NCBI GenBank assembly: GCA_936920625.1 | Contig: CAKZHC010000011.1 | Span: 211,711 to 275,710 of the forward strand | Reading direction: 5' to 3' | DNA: 64,000 bases | Source of the DNA: an uncultured Enterobacteriaceae bacterium | GTDB taxonomy: Bacteria > Pseudomonadota > Gammaproteobacteria > Enterobacterales > Enterobacteriaceae | In this document: positions 18,174-27,108 of the stretch, piece by piece | How the letters are laid out: every line of letters begins with the position of its first letter | How positions within the stretch are numbered: position 1 is the first letter of the stretch | Made by a program: the position numbers and the translations under genes | Notes under the pieces: generated by a model | Seen by the model: only the letters and a program-made list of their open reading frames with translations | Databases searched by the model: none | Told to the model about the DNA's origin: nothing

Positions 18174-19082
18174 ATGAAACGCCCGGATTATCGTACGCTT
18201 CAGGCTCTGGATGCTGTAATCCGCGAACGCGGTTTTGAGCGTGCTGCCCAGAAGCTCTGTATTACACAATCAGCAGTATCGCAGCGTATTAAACAGCTTG
18301 AACATACCTTTGGCCAGCCTTTACTGGTACGCACCGTTCCCCCCCGCCCGACAGAACAGGGGCAGAGGCTGTTGGCATTACTACATCAGGTCGAATTACT
18401 GGAACAAGAGTGGCTTGGCGATGACAATGGCGGAGTCTGCACACCACTGTATCTTTCACTAGCCGTCAACGCTGACAGTCTGGCAACGTGGTTGCTACCT
18501 GCGCTGAAAGACGTTCTGAGCAATTCTCCAATTCGTCTCAATTTGCAGGTTGAGGATGAAGGCCGCACACTGGAGCGTTTACGCCGGGGGGAGGTTGTTG
18601 GCGCTGTCAGTATTCAATCACAGCCATTACCCAGCTGTCTGGTTGATAAACTGGGCGCGCTGGATTATTTGTTTGTCAGCTCTGGGGATTTTGCCCGCCA
18701 CTATTTCCCAAATGGCGTCACACGTTCTGCACTGCAAAAGGCACCTGCCGTGGCTTTTGATCACCTTGATGATATGCACCAGGCATTTTTACAGCAACAC
18801 TTCGGGCTGCCGCCGGGAAGCGTGCCGTGCCACATTGTCAACTCCTCAGAAGCCTTTGTACAACTGGCGCGTCAGGGGACCACCTGTTGTATGATCCCGC
18901 ATTTGCAAATCGGTAAGTATCTGAAATCGGGCGAACTGGTTGATTTAACACCGGGCCTCTGGCAGCGGCGGATGCTTTACTTACACCGCTTCGCGCCAGA
19001 GAGTGGGCTTGTACGTCAGGTCACCAGTGCGTTGATCTGTAGTGCCAGACGTACCCTGCGTCAGGATGACCCCACCCCATAA
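18174..19082 (+). CDS. argP: LysR-type regulator ArgP (IciA)
   Basis: ArgP is a lysine/arginine-responsive LysR-type transcription factor. In E. coli it activates the arginine exporter gene argO and several lysine-repressed genes. The N-terminal winged helix-turn-helix (residues 1-60, FERAAQKLCITQSAVSQRIK) is nearly identical to E. coli, so DNA-binding specificity is probably the same. The effector domain carries SLAVNADSLATWLLPAL and the conserved HIVNSSEAFVQLARQGTTCC. Length 302 (E. coli 297). Its classic target argO is not found between yggE and mscS, where it is expected. Confidence 0.96.
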   Translation: MKRPDYRTLQALDAVIRERGFERAAQKLCITQSAVSQRIKQLEHTFGQPLLVRTVPPRPTEQGQRLLALLHQVELLEQEWLGDDNGGVCTPLYLSLAVNADSLATWLLPALKDVLSNSPIRLNLQVEDEGRTLERLRRGEVVGAVSIQSQPLPSCLVDKLGALDYLFVSSGDFARHYFPNGVTRSALQKAPAVAFDHLDDMHQAFLQQHFGLPPGSVPCHIVNSSEAFVQLARQGTTCCMIPHLQIGKYLKSGELVDLTPGLWQRRMLYLHRFAPESGLVRQVTSALICSARRTLRQDDPTP

Positions 19083-19122
19083 TAAGTAAAGACGAGGCAG
19101 GATAGTCTGTCTGGTGGTCCGG

Positions 19123-19836
19123 TTACTGCGTCAGATTTAGCTGGAATACCACATCAACCCGATCATCAAAATGGATACTTTGCTGTTCATAGGTCTCTGA
19201 CGCTGAGTTTGAAGCTGCCGTTGCAAAAACCCGCATCACTGGCGCTGACTGGTAATTGCCACCGTGGTAGCGAATGCTGTAAACCGGACCCAGTTTTGCA
19301 TTAAATCCTTTTGCCAGCACTGAGGCCTGATTGATAGCATCTTTGATAGCCAGCTCGCGCGCGTTATCACGATACTGTTGCGGGTTAGCTACTCCGAGCT
19401 GTATAGAATGAATCTCATTAAGACCGGCTTTCAACGCTCCATCGAGCAGATCGCTTAGCATATCCAGTTTACGCAAGGTTACTTTTACCTGACGGGTAGC
19501 CCTGTACCCTTTGAGGTGCGATTTGCCGCCTTTCGAGTAATCATACTCGGGTTCAGTACGCAGATTAGCCGCATCAATGTCCGGCTTTTGAATACCCTGT
19601 TTTAGGAGAAGATTAAAGTACTCCCTGACTCTGGAATCAGCTTGTTTTTTGGCCTCAGCCGCCGTATTGGCAGAAACATTAACTTCTATACTAAGAGACG
19701 CAATATCTGGAGTAGCATCAACACTTGCGTAGCCAGAAGTCATTACATGAGGTCCATCAGGAAGGTCGGCTGATTGTACAGTAAAAGAGAGCGCGCTAAG
19801 CCCTAGCATAGTAACGCATGCCAGTGTTTTAATCAT
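19123..19836 (-). CDS. yggE: Periplasmic SIMPL-domain protein YggE
   Basis: YggE is a periplasmic SIMPL-domain (PF04402) protein linked in E. coli to oxidative stress protection. The ATG at 19836 follows GGAGG and gives a typical signal peptide (MIKTLACVTMLGLSALSF, cleavage after QSA). The mature domain begins DLPDGPHVMTSG with the family pattern SVDATPDIASLSIEVNV, and LKGYRATRQVKVTLRKLD in the middle. An open frame upstream of the start has no signal peptide character and is not used. Convergent with argP. Intact. Confidence 0.93.
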   Translation of the reverse strand: MIKTLACVTMLGLSALSFTVQSADLPDGPHVMTSGYASVDATPDIASLSIEVNVSANTAAEAKKQADSRVREYFNLLLKQGIQKPDIDAANLRTEPEYDYSKGGKSHLKGYRATRQVKVTLRKLDMLSDLLDGALKAGLNEIHSIQLGVANPQQYRDNARELAIKDAINQASVLAKGFNAKLGPVYSIRYHGGNYQSAPVMRVFATAASNSASETYEQQSIHFDDRVDVVFQLNLTQ

Positions 19837-19920
19837 GAAATTATTCCTCCATCTGAAAGTTTTCAGTTTCCATTTTACCGGACTCTGATTCTTACTCAGG
19901 CTGTAATAAAAATATAACAT

Positions 19921-20233
19921 TATTCCTGTGCCCTGTGCTAATCAGTATGATATTAGCACAAGTTCTGTCTACGCCGACTAAAGGAGGCTAACCATCCAGC
20001 CCCATTAGTAGTGCAGAAATCTACCATAGCAAAAGCGGCTCCTGTAAACAGACCGGCCGGGAATTATCTTAATAATTTTGGTTAAATAATACTCATCGGT
20101 AGTGCCCATATATCTGCGGGAGGATAGAAAATGACAGAGGCAGGTAGTGGTTTATTTATGCTGCGGTGATTAACGGGCGCTAATGCGCCCGTTGAATGAA
20201 TGTCTGCGATTATTCCCATCAGCAATAACTGCC
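19921..20233. other. Interval between yggE and mscS, argO absent
   Basis: In E. coli argO lies between mscS and yggE. Here the roughly 310 bases show no ArgO-like frame in either direction. The one clear structure is the inverted repeat at 20172-20193. Confidence 0.6.
20172..20193 (-). terminator. Hairpin downstream of mscS
   Basis: A perfect nine-base inverted repeat AACGGGCGC/GCGCCCGTT with a four-base loop lies about 40 bases past the mscS stop. The uridine tract is poor, so it may be a Rho-assisted or stabilising hairpin rather than a canonical terminator. Confidence 0.5.
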
Positions 20234-21073
20234 TTATTGCTGATGCAGGTGCACATCCATCTGAGGATAAGGAATGGCAATTTTATTAGCATCCAGGGTG
20301 CGCTTAAAGTTTGCCATCATGTCCCAGTAAGTTTGCTGTAGATCGCTGCTTTTGCTCCAGCAACGCACCACAAAATTAACCGATGAACTTGCCAGTTCAT
20401 TAAGCCCGATCTGGATCCCCATATTATGCAGTACCCTCTCTTCGGCATTAACAACCTCGCCCAGGAGCTTCATCACCTGATCGATATCTGCTTCATAAGA
20501 TACGCTGATAACAAAATCGTTACGACGCACTGGTTCACGGGAAAAATTGACAATGTTGCCAGAAAGGATTTTACCATTAGGTACAACAACTATTTTTCCA
20601 TCGGCAGTTTTGAGAGTGGTTGAAAAAATCTGAACACTTGTAACGACGCCCGTCACACCAATATCAACAGTTTCTCCAGTACGAAATGGACGAAAAGTAA
20701 CTAATAATACCCCGGCAGCCAAATTAGAGAGCGATCCTTGCAATGACAGACCTACCGCTAAACCCGCCGCACCCAGCACAGCAATAACTGAGGCAGTCTC
20801 TACCCCAATCCGACTAAGTGAGGCAATCAGGGTAAATGTCACTATGGCATAGCGCATCAGTGCCGAAATAAAATCAGCCACTGTTGCGTCTACACCTCGG
20901 GAAATCATTATTTTATTAACGGTGCTTCCGAGAATTCTCGCCACTGTTAATCCAATCAGCAGGATGATAACTGCGGAGACAATATTCACCGTATAACTTA
21001 GCAATAATGTCTGATTCTTCACCAGCCAGTCGCTAAGTTTACTAATGTGATTTACTACGTCTAAATCTTCCAT
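20234..21073 (-). CDS. mscS: Small-conductance mechanosensitive channel MscS
   Basis: MscS is an inner-membrane heptameric channel that opens under membrane tension to release solutes during hypo-osmotic shock. Three N-terminal transmembrane helices are visible. TM3 carries the gate signature SVIAVLGAAGLAVGLSLQGSL with the Ala/Gly packing pattern, followed by the beta domain VDIGVTGVVTSVQIF and PNGKILSGNIVNFSREPVRRN. At 279 residues it lacks the last few lysine-rich residues of the E. coli protein (286), a minor C-terminal difference. Intact. Confidence 0.97.
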   Translation of the reverse strand: MEDLDVVNHISKLSDWLVKNQTLLLSYTVNIVSAVIILLIGLTVARILGSTVNKIMISRGVDATVADFISALMRYAIVTFTLIASLSRIGVETASVIAVLGAAGLAVGLSLQGSLSNLAAGVLLVTFRPFRTGETVDIGVTGVVTSVQIFSTTLKTADGKIVVVPNGKILSGNIVNFSREPVRRNDFVISVSYEADIDQVMKLLGEVVNAEERVLHNMGIQIGLNELASSSVNFVVRCWSKSSDLQQTYWDMMANFKRTLDANKIAIPYPQMDVHLHQQ

Positions 21074-21369
21074 TCAGTTTTCTCCAATTGTCAAATTTAT
21101 TAAGGACACGAAACTAAAGGAAAGAGATCGAGGGAAAAATGGTCAGCAGTAGCTTTTAAGGAACTTAAGACAATTAACCCACTCCCGACAATACCAGAAT
21201 CCATTGTCAGTCAGACATGTTCCATTTATAGTTTATTAAGATATGATGACTACTTTAAACAGAGATGAAATAGGCCCTGGACAGCCTTAGTACGATAACA
21301 GAGCCAGATAACCGTATACTCTATCAGATATTTACTGAAATAGTTCTTTTTATCAGAGGATTAACGCAG

Positions 21370-21404
21370 AAAAAATAACACAACAGGCGCATGCCTATTG
21401 TGTT
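21370..21404 (-). terminator. Rho-independent terminator of fbaA
   Basis: Reading the minus strand just past fbaA there is a stem AACACAATAGGC / GCCTGTTGTGTT with an ATGC loop and one mismatch. It is followed by ATTTTTT. This is a canonical intrinsic terminator closing the pgk-fbaA transcription unit. Confidence 0.85.
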
Positions 21405-21412
21405 AGAGGGAT

Positions 21413-22492
21413 TTATAACACATTCACTGCATTTAACTCATGAAATGCCTGCTCCAGACGAGCAATCATCGAAGTCTGAGCATGGCGCAACCAGACGCGT
21501 GGATCGTAATATTTTTTATTCGGATTATCCGGCCCTTGCGGATTACCCAGCTGCGAATGAAGATAACCTTCATTTTTCTGATAATACTGTAAAACCCCCT
21601 CCCAGGCTGCCCACTGAGTATCAGTATCAATGTTCATTTTTACCACACCATAGCTAATCGACTCTTTGATTTCATCAGCCGATGAACCAGAACCACCGTG
21701 GAAAACCAGATCAAGCGTGTTGCCGGGCAGATTATGTTTCTCGCTAACATAGCGCTGAGAGTTTTTCAAAATTATCGGTGTCAGCTTGACATTGCCTGGC
21801 TTGTAAACGCCGTGGACATTACCAAAAGATGCAGCGATGGTGAAACGCGGGCTGATAGCGCTAAGTGCAGTATAAGCATAATCGACGTCTTCCGGCTGCG
21901 TGTAGAGGGCGGAGTTATCAACATGGGTATTGTCCACACCATCTTCCTCACCTCCCGTCACTCCCAGCTCAATTTCCAGAGTCATATCCATTTTTGCCAT
22001 GCGCTCTAAGTAGTTACCGCATAGCTGAATATTTTCTTCCAGTGAGTCTTCCGAGAGGTCAATCATATGGGATGAAAATAGTGGTCTGCCCGTCGTTCTG
22101 AAATGCGCCTCGCCAGCATCAAGCAATCCGTCGATCCATGGCAGCAATTTCCTGGCGCAATGATCAGTATGCAGAATGACAGGAACGCCATAGTATTCAG
22201 CCATCAGATGAACATGTCTGGCACCCGAAATAGCCCCAAGAATGGCGGCGTTCTGTGGCCGGTCAGATGTTAAGCCCTTGCCAGCAATAAACGCAGCGCC
22301 ACCATTAGAAAACTGAATAATGACAGGCGCTTTGACTTTAGCGGCGGCTTCCAGAACTGCATTGATGGAATCTGTTCCGACACAATTAACCGCAGGCAAA
22401 GCAAATTTGTTCTCTTTTGCTATTTTGAAGATTTTCTGTACGTCATCGCCAGTGACAACGCCTAGTTTTACAACATCAAAAACTTTAGACAT
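21413..22492 (-). CDS. fbaA: Class II fructose-bisphosphate aldolase
   Basis: Zinc-dependent aldolase of glycolysis and gluconeogenesis that cleaves fructose-1,6-bisphosphate. The start at 22492 (MSKVFDVVKLG) has AGGA upstream and gives 359 residues, the same as E. coli; the upstream in-frame extension is ignored. Zinc and substrate motifs are intact: PVILHTDHCARKLLPWIDG (about 103-121), LEIELGVTGGEEDGVDN, FGNVHGVYKPGNV and FHGGSGSSADEI. It is downstream of pgk with about 130 bases between. Confidence 0.98.
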   Translation of the reverse strand: MSKVFDVVKLGVVTGDDVQKIFKIAKENKFALPAVNCVGTDSINAVLEAAAKVKAPVIIQFSNGGAAFIAGKGLTSDRPQNAAILGAISGARHVHLMAEYYGVPVILHTDHCARKLLPWIDGLLDAGEAHFRTTGRPLFSSHMIDLSEDSLEENIQLCGNYLERMAKMDMTLEIELGVTGGEEDGVDNTHVDNSALYTQPEDVDYAYTALSAISPRFTIAASFGNVHGVYKPGNVKLTPIILKNSQRYVSEKHNLPGNTLDLVFHGGSGSSADEIKESISYGVVKMNIDTDTQWAAWEGVLQYYQKNEGYLHSQLGNPQGPDNPNKKYYDPRVWLRHAQTSMIARLEQAFHELNAVNVL

Positions 22493-22625
22493 GATAAGGT
22501 ATCCTGTATGGTCAGCCATGGATCCCTTCCGCTTTCCGGCACAGTGCCGGAAAGTTTACAGGTATTATGGAGAAGATATGTCCATCATAGTTGTGGTGCT
22601 GGGCATAACCGGTTTAAGAGATGGT

Positions 22626-23786
22626 TTATGCTTTTGCCCGTGCCTCCAGCATCGCAACAGCTGGTAGTTTTTTGCCTTCCACAAATTCCAAAAACGCACC
22701 ACCACCAGTAGAAATGTAAGAAATTTTATCTTTGATATTAAATAAATCTATAGCCGCCAGAGTATCACCCCCACCGGCAATTGAAAATGCGCCACTCTCT
22801 GCAATAGCATGAGCAACAATTTCTGTCCCACGTCGAAAATTAGGGAACTCAAAAACACCAACCGGGCCGTTCCAGAGTATTGTTTTTGCCTGTTTTAATA
22901 GCGTAGCCATTGCATTTGCAGTCTCGTCCCCAAAGTCCATTATCTCCTCGTCATCACCGATTTGACTTACAGGCTTCATAACAGACGGCGCAGTTTCAGA
23001 AAACTCCTTACCAACCCGCGAATCCACGGGGACCGGAATATGGTATGCATCACGCAGTTTTCTGGCTGCATCAACAAAATCCGGCTCATATAATGACTTA
23101 CCTACTTTATTGTCGATAGCTACAAAAGTGTTAGCAATACCTCCACCAACAATCACGGTGTCTGCAATTTTCACCAGAGAATTGAGTACATCAAATTTTG
23201 TAGAGACTTTAGAGCCCCCTACTACCGCTATCATCGGGCGCGCGGGGCTTGAGAGTGCCTTACTCAATGCTTCAAGCTCAGCAGCCAGCAACGGACCAGC
23301 ACAGGCAACAGGTGCGAACTCAGCAACCCCATGGGTAGAAGCCTGAGCACGGTGAGCTGTGCCAAATGCGTCCATCACGAATACATCACACAGTGCCGCA
23401 TATTTTTTGGCCAGCGTATTATCGTCTTTCTTTTCACCAACATTAAAGCGGACATTCTCCAGAACTACCAGCTCACCGACGGCTACATCAACACCATCCA
23501 GATAATCTTTAATCAGACGAACCGGCACAGAGAGTGCTTCGCAGAGATAGCTGACTACGGGCTGCAAAGAGTACTGCTCATTATACTCTCCTTCAACAGG
23601 GCGACCTAAATGTGACGTAACCATCACCTTAGCACCACTCGCCAGTGCAGCCTGAATGGTTGGCAGTGAAGCGCATATCCGGGCATCTGACGTGACCTTC
23701 CCCGCGCTGACAGGGACATTGAGATCGGCGCGGATCAGTACCCGTTTCCCCGCCAGATCCAGGTCAGTCATCTTAATTACAGACAT
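22626..23786 (-). CDS. pgk: Phosphoglycerate kinase
   Basis: Glycolytic kinase that transfers phosphate from 1,3-bisphosphoglycerate to ADP. The N-terminal substrate-binding motif IRADLNVPV (18-26), VMVTSHLGRP, the hinge GGGIANTF and the nucleotide-binding GGGDTLAAID with TGGGAFLEF are all present. The ATG at 23786 has GAGAGG upstream and yields MSVIKMTDLDLAGKR, matching E. coli. In E. coli epd precedes pgk; here tktA precedes it directly. Intact. Confidence 0.98.
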   Translation of the reverse strand: MSVIKMTDLDLAGKRVLIRADLNVPVSAGKVTSDARICASLPTIQAALASGAKVMVTSHLGRPVEGEYNEQYSLQPVVSYLCEALSVPVRLIKDYLDGVDVAVGELVVLENVRFNVGEKKDDNTLAKKYAALCDVFVMDAFGTAHRAQASTHGVAEFAPVACAGPLLAAELEALSKALSSPARPMIAVVGGSKVSTKFDVLNSLVKIADTVIVGGGIANTFVAIDNKVGKSLYEPDFVDAARKLRDAYHIPVPVDSRVGKEFSETAPSVMKPVSQIGDDEEIMDFGDETANAMATLLKQAKTILWNGPVGVFEFPNFRRGTEIVAHAIAESGAFSIAGGGDTLAAIDLFNIKDKISYISTGGGAFLEFVEGKKLPAVAMLEARAKA

Positions 23787-23927
23787 GGTAAATCCTCTCA
23801 TTAATTCTCTTAATTTTGGTTGACACGTCCGGGCGTCACCCCAATCATCAGAGCCTGCCTGTAGCAGGCGTCTGGTTAGCTACGCTCTGTTTCGTTATCA
23901 CACTAAAGCAACATTTTGACCAAATAA
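23787..23927. other. Short tktA-pgk interval lacking epd
   Basis: Only about 140 bases separate tktA and pgk. It holds an inverted repeat GCCTGC/GCAGGC at 23853-23869 with no uridine tract, and no sign of epd (erythrose-4-phosphate dehydrogenase), which occupies this place before pgk in E. coli and relatives. Confidence 0.7.
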
Positions 23928-25919
23928 TCATAAAATCGCTTTTGCTGTGTTCACCACATTATCGACGGTAAAACCAAACTCGTCGAATAACCTTTCTGCC
24001 GGTGCTGACTCGCCAAAGGTTGTCATTCCAATAATCGCGCCATCAAGCCCCGTATATTTATGCCAGTAGTCCGCGCTGCCTGCTTCGATGGCAACTCTCA
24101 CTGTCACCGCCCGGGGCAGAACAGATTCACGGTAGCTCTCTGGCTCTTTATCGAAGGTATCTGTAGAAGGCATTGAAACAACGCGAACGTTAACCCCTTC
24201 ACTACTTAATCTGTCAGCAGCAGCAACTGCCAGCGCCACTTCAGACCCGGTGGCAATCAGTATTAGCTGAGGCACCCCTGAGCAATCTTTGAGGACATAT
24301 CCTCCCCGCGCCACGCTGGCAAGCTGCTCAGGGTTACGGGCCTGCTGTGGCAGATTCTGACGGGAGAATATCAGCGCGGTTGGCCCCTGTTTACGCTCAA
24401 TAGCATATTTCCATGCCACAGCCGATTCCACCTGATCGCACGGCCGCCAGGTACTCATGTTTGGGGTACTTCGTAAGCTGGTTAATTGCTCAACCGGCTG
24501 GTGTGTCGGACCATCCTCGCCCAGACCGATGGAATCGTGAGTGTATACCATTATTTGGCGGATTTTCATAAGCGCTGCCATACGCGCTGCATTGCGGGCA
24601 TACTCCACAAACATTAAAAAAGTGGCAGTATAAGGCAGAAAACCACCATGCAGCGCAATGCCATTCGCAATCGCAGTCATACCAAACTCACGCACGCCAT
24701 AGTGAATATAATTGCCCGCCGCATTCGTGTTAAGCGGTACCGCGCCAGACCACATGGTGAGATTGCTCGGTGCTAAATCTGCCGACCCCCCCAGATACTC
24801 TGTCAGCATGCTGCCAAAACGTTCTATAGTATTCTGCGACGCTTTTCGGCTGGCGATATTTGCCGGATTAGCCTGTAGCTCCTGAATGAAGTTTTGTGAC
24901 TCTGCCTGCCAGATTTCAGGGAGTTCACCGTTAATTCGGCGCTGAAACTCAGCGGCCAGCTCAGGCCATGTTTTTTGCCAGGAGCTGAACGTCTCCCGCC
25001 ACTGTGCCTCTTTGGCCCGACCAGCTTCCCTTGTATCCCACTCAGAATAGATTTCATTGGGGATCTCAAAGGGGCCATAACGCCATCCCAGCTGTTGCCG
25101 GGTAAGTGCGACCTCCTCTTCCCCCAACGGTGCACCGTGCACATCGTGGGTTCCTGCTTTGTTAGGGGATCCAAAACCTATCACTGTCTTACAGATTATC
25201 AGTGAGGGTCTATCGGTAACGGCTCTGGCAGTTTCAATAGCTTGTTTGATCGACTGTGCATCATGACCATCCACATCACGAATGACATGCCAGTGATAAG
25301 ATTCAAAACGACTGGCTGTGTCATCGGTAAACCATCCCTCAATATTCCCGTCGATAGATATGCCATTTTGATCATAGAAAGCAATCAGCTTACCTAGTTT
25401 GAGCGTGCCAGCCAGTGAGCAGGATTCATGAGAGACGCCCTCCATCATGCAGCCATCCCCCATGAAAACATACGTGTAATGGTCGACGATGGTGTGCTGA
25501 GGGCGGTTGAACTGGGCCGCCAGCGTGCGCTCTGCAATCGCCATACCTACCGCATTAGCGATTCCCTGGCCCAGTGGCCCGGTCGTTGTTTCTACGCCAG
25601 GTGTATAACCATATTCTGGATGCCCTGGCGTCTTAGCGTGGAGCTGGCGAAAATTTTTGAGCTCGTCTATTGGAAGATCATAACCGGTAAGATGCAGTAA
25701 GCTGTAAATCAGCATCGATGCGTGGCCGTTAGAAAGCACAAAGCGATCGCGATTTTCCCAGTCAGGGTTGGCAGGATTGTGATTGAGAAAATCACGCCAT
25801 AATACCTCTGCAATATCCGCCATACCCATCGGGGCACCGGGATGGCCCGATTTAGCCTTCTGAACAGCATCCATACTTAATACGCGAATTGCGTTGGCAA
25901 GTTCTCTGCGAGATGACAT
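23928..25919 (-). CDS. tktA: Transketolase
   Basis: Thiamine diphosphate enzyme that moves two-carbon units between sugar phosphates, linking glycolysis and the pentose phosphate pathway. It has 663 residues, identical in length to E. coli TktA. Motifs include KSGHPGAPMGMAD near residue 23, the ThDP motif VFMGDGCMMEG around 150, and the catalytic glutamate segment HYGVREFGMTAIANGIALHG near 405. The spacing and strand suggest joint transcription with pgk and fbaA after loss of epd. Intact. Confidence 0.98.
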   Translation of the reverse strand: MSSRRELANAIRVLSMDAVQKAKSGHPGAPMGMADIAEVLWRDFLNHNPANPDWENRDRFVLSNGHASMLIYSLLHLTGYDLPIDELKNFRQLHAKTPGHPEYGYTPGVETTTGPLGQGIANAVGMAIAERTLAAQFNRPQHTIVDHYTYVFMGDGCMMEGVSHESCSLAGTLKLGKLIAFYDQNGISIDGNIEGWFTDDTASRFESYHWHVIRDVDGHDAQSIKQAIETARAVTDRPSLIICKTVIGFGSPNKAGTHDVHGAPLGEEEVALTRQQLGWRYGPFEIPNEIYSEWDTREAGRAKEAQWRETFSSWQKTWPELAAEFQRRINGELPEIWQAESQNFIQELQANPANIASRKASQNTIERFGSMLTEYLGGSADLAPSNLTMWSGAVPLNTNAAGNYIHYGVREFGMTAIANGIALHGGFLPYTATFLMFVEYARNAARMAALMKIRQIMVYTHDSIGLGEDGPTHQPVEQLTSLRSTPNMSTWRPCDQVESAVAWKYAIERKQGPTALIFSRQNLPQQARNPEQLASVARGGYVLKDCSGVPQLILIATGSEVALAVAAADRLSSEGVNVRVVSMPSTDTFDKEPESYRESVLPRAVTVRVAIEAGSADYWHKYTGLDGAIIGMTTFGESAPAERLFDEFGFTVDNVVNTAKAIL

Positions 25920-26441
25920 GTTTTACTCCTGATAAGAATCGAATGCTTTACCCTTTTTACACTTAAGGAGTAATCAACTGGCAGGCAAAGCGATAAAAAG
26001 TTGTTGCACAATGTACCCGAAATTGGGGTGTAATGTATATGTTTAGCCGGGTAAACCTGCCGTGTTAACTGAATGCTATGTATGCATACTTTTCACCAGA
26101 GTCGGGGATTATGCTGGAATGGTGAGCAGAGGCATCATGTTTTTTTGCAATAATTGCTGCAATGCAAAAACAGGTCTGCGTGCACGCCGTCATGCAGATG
26201 ACGGGACGGTCGCGCGGGTCCTAACCGCTTCATCTGGCAATGTTTTTTATTGCAGTAGAAGTGACAGGAAAAGTATTGCACCGGTGGTTATTTTTAGCTG
26301 GGGTATCATAATAAATGATGCCAGACAACACCAGTACAACAACGTGTTACCGGCATCGTGGCAGAACAGGCGCCTGTGGCAACGCCTGAATGGAATTTTT
26401 ACGGATGGTAGTTAACCGCTTATTCATAAATCATGTGGTTA
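25920..26441. other. Intergenic upstream of tktA
   Basis: About 520 bases. A plus-strand frame at 26062-26415 stays open for 117 codons, but it has no recognisable family, is rich in cysteine and arginine at odd places and lacks a convincing Shine-Dalgarno, so I do not call it. E. coli has loiP divergent from tktA here; I see no LoiP-like sequence. Confidence 0.4.
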
Positions 26442-26883
26442 TCACTTACTGCCAAATATACCTTTCAGTACCCTGCCTATATTTTCGGGTTTAAATATTC
26501 CATCCGGACTGGCTTTATCAATCAACAATGGCAATGCGCTCTGTAACTGGCTCACGGCACCCTTGGTATTAGTCCCCAGCTTATTCGCCAGTGTCTTAAG
26601 TTCACCATCACTAAAAGCGTTATGCAACTGGCTGGCATTGACTGGTTTGTTGGTTCCCTTACCCAGCCACGACCCAACAACCGCGCCAAGACCGCCTTGC
26701 TGTAATCTCTGCATTAATATCCGAAAACCACCCAGCTGGTCTATCCACTGTAAAATAGTCCTTAAATCAAGGCCGCCACTACTCCGATGTACGTCCCGGT
26801 ACGCTTTAGGGCTCACCTTCCTGTACGCATATTGGATACCTTTATATTAGCACTCCTTTGAATACCATATTTAGTAGTCCCAT
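26442..26883 (-). pseudogene. YidB-like (DUF937) protein gene with broken N-terminus
   Basis: The frame ending at 26442 encodes a YidB-type protein: LQWIDQLGGFRILMQRLQQG, then GGLGAVVGSWLG and SQLHNAFSDGELKTLANKLG match the family. Family members begin MGL followed by a short hydrophobic stretch. Exactly that (MGLLNMVFKGVL) is found upstream from 26883 in another frame, ending at a TAA. A frameshift therefore separates the true N-terminus from the rest. A GTG at 26816 with AGGAAG upstream could still start a 124-residue truncated product. I score it as a probable pseudogene. Confidence 0.65.
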
Positions 26884-27108
26884 TAATGCCCCCCTGACGG
26901 TATGATTTCCGTCCGTTTGCAACTAATCATTTTTTGCAGGCAACCTCCAACACCGCAGATATCAGGTAATGACCGGCAGGCTGCCACCAAATGTAACTGA
27001 CTGTCCGGGAGGATGACTTCATTATTCATCCCCCTGCACTGTTCATTATTACTAGTATAGCCTAGTAGCGCCTTTACCATGGTGACGGCAGGGCGGCCTT
27101 TATATCTG

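Noticed and set aside
26062..26415. 117-codon plus-strand frame upstream of tktA
   Set aside because: No family resemblance, no good ribosome binding site and odd composition; probably chance.
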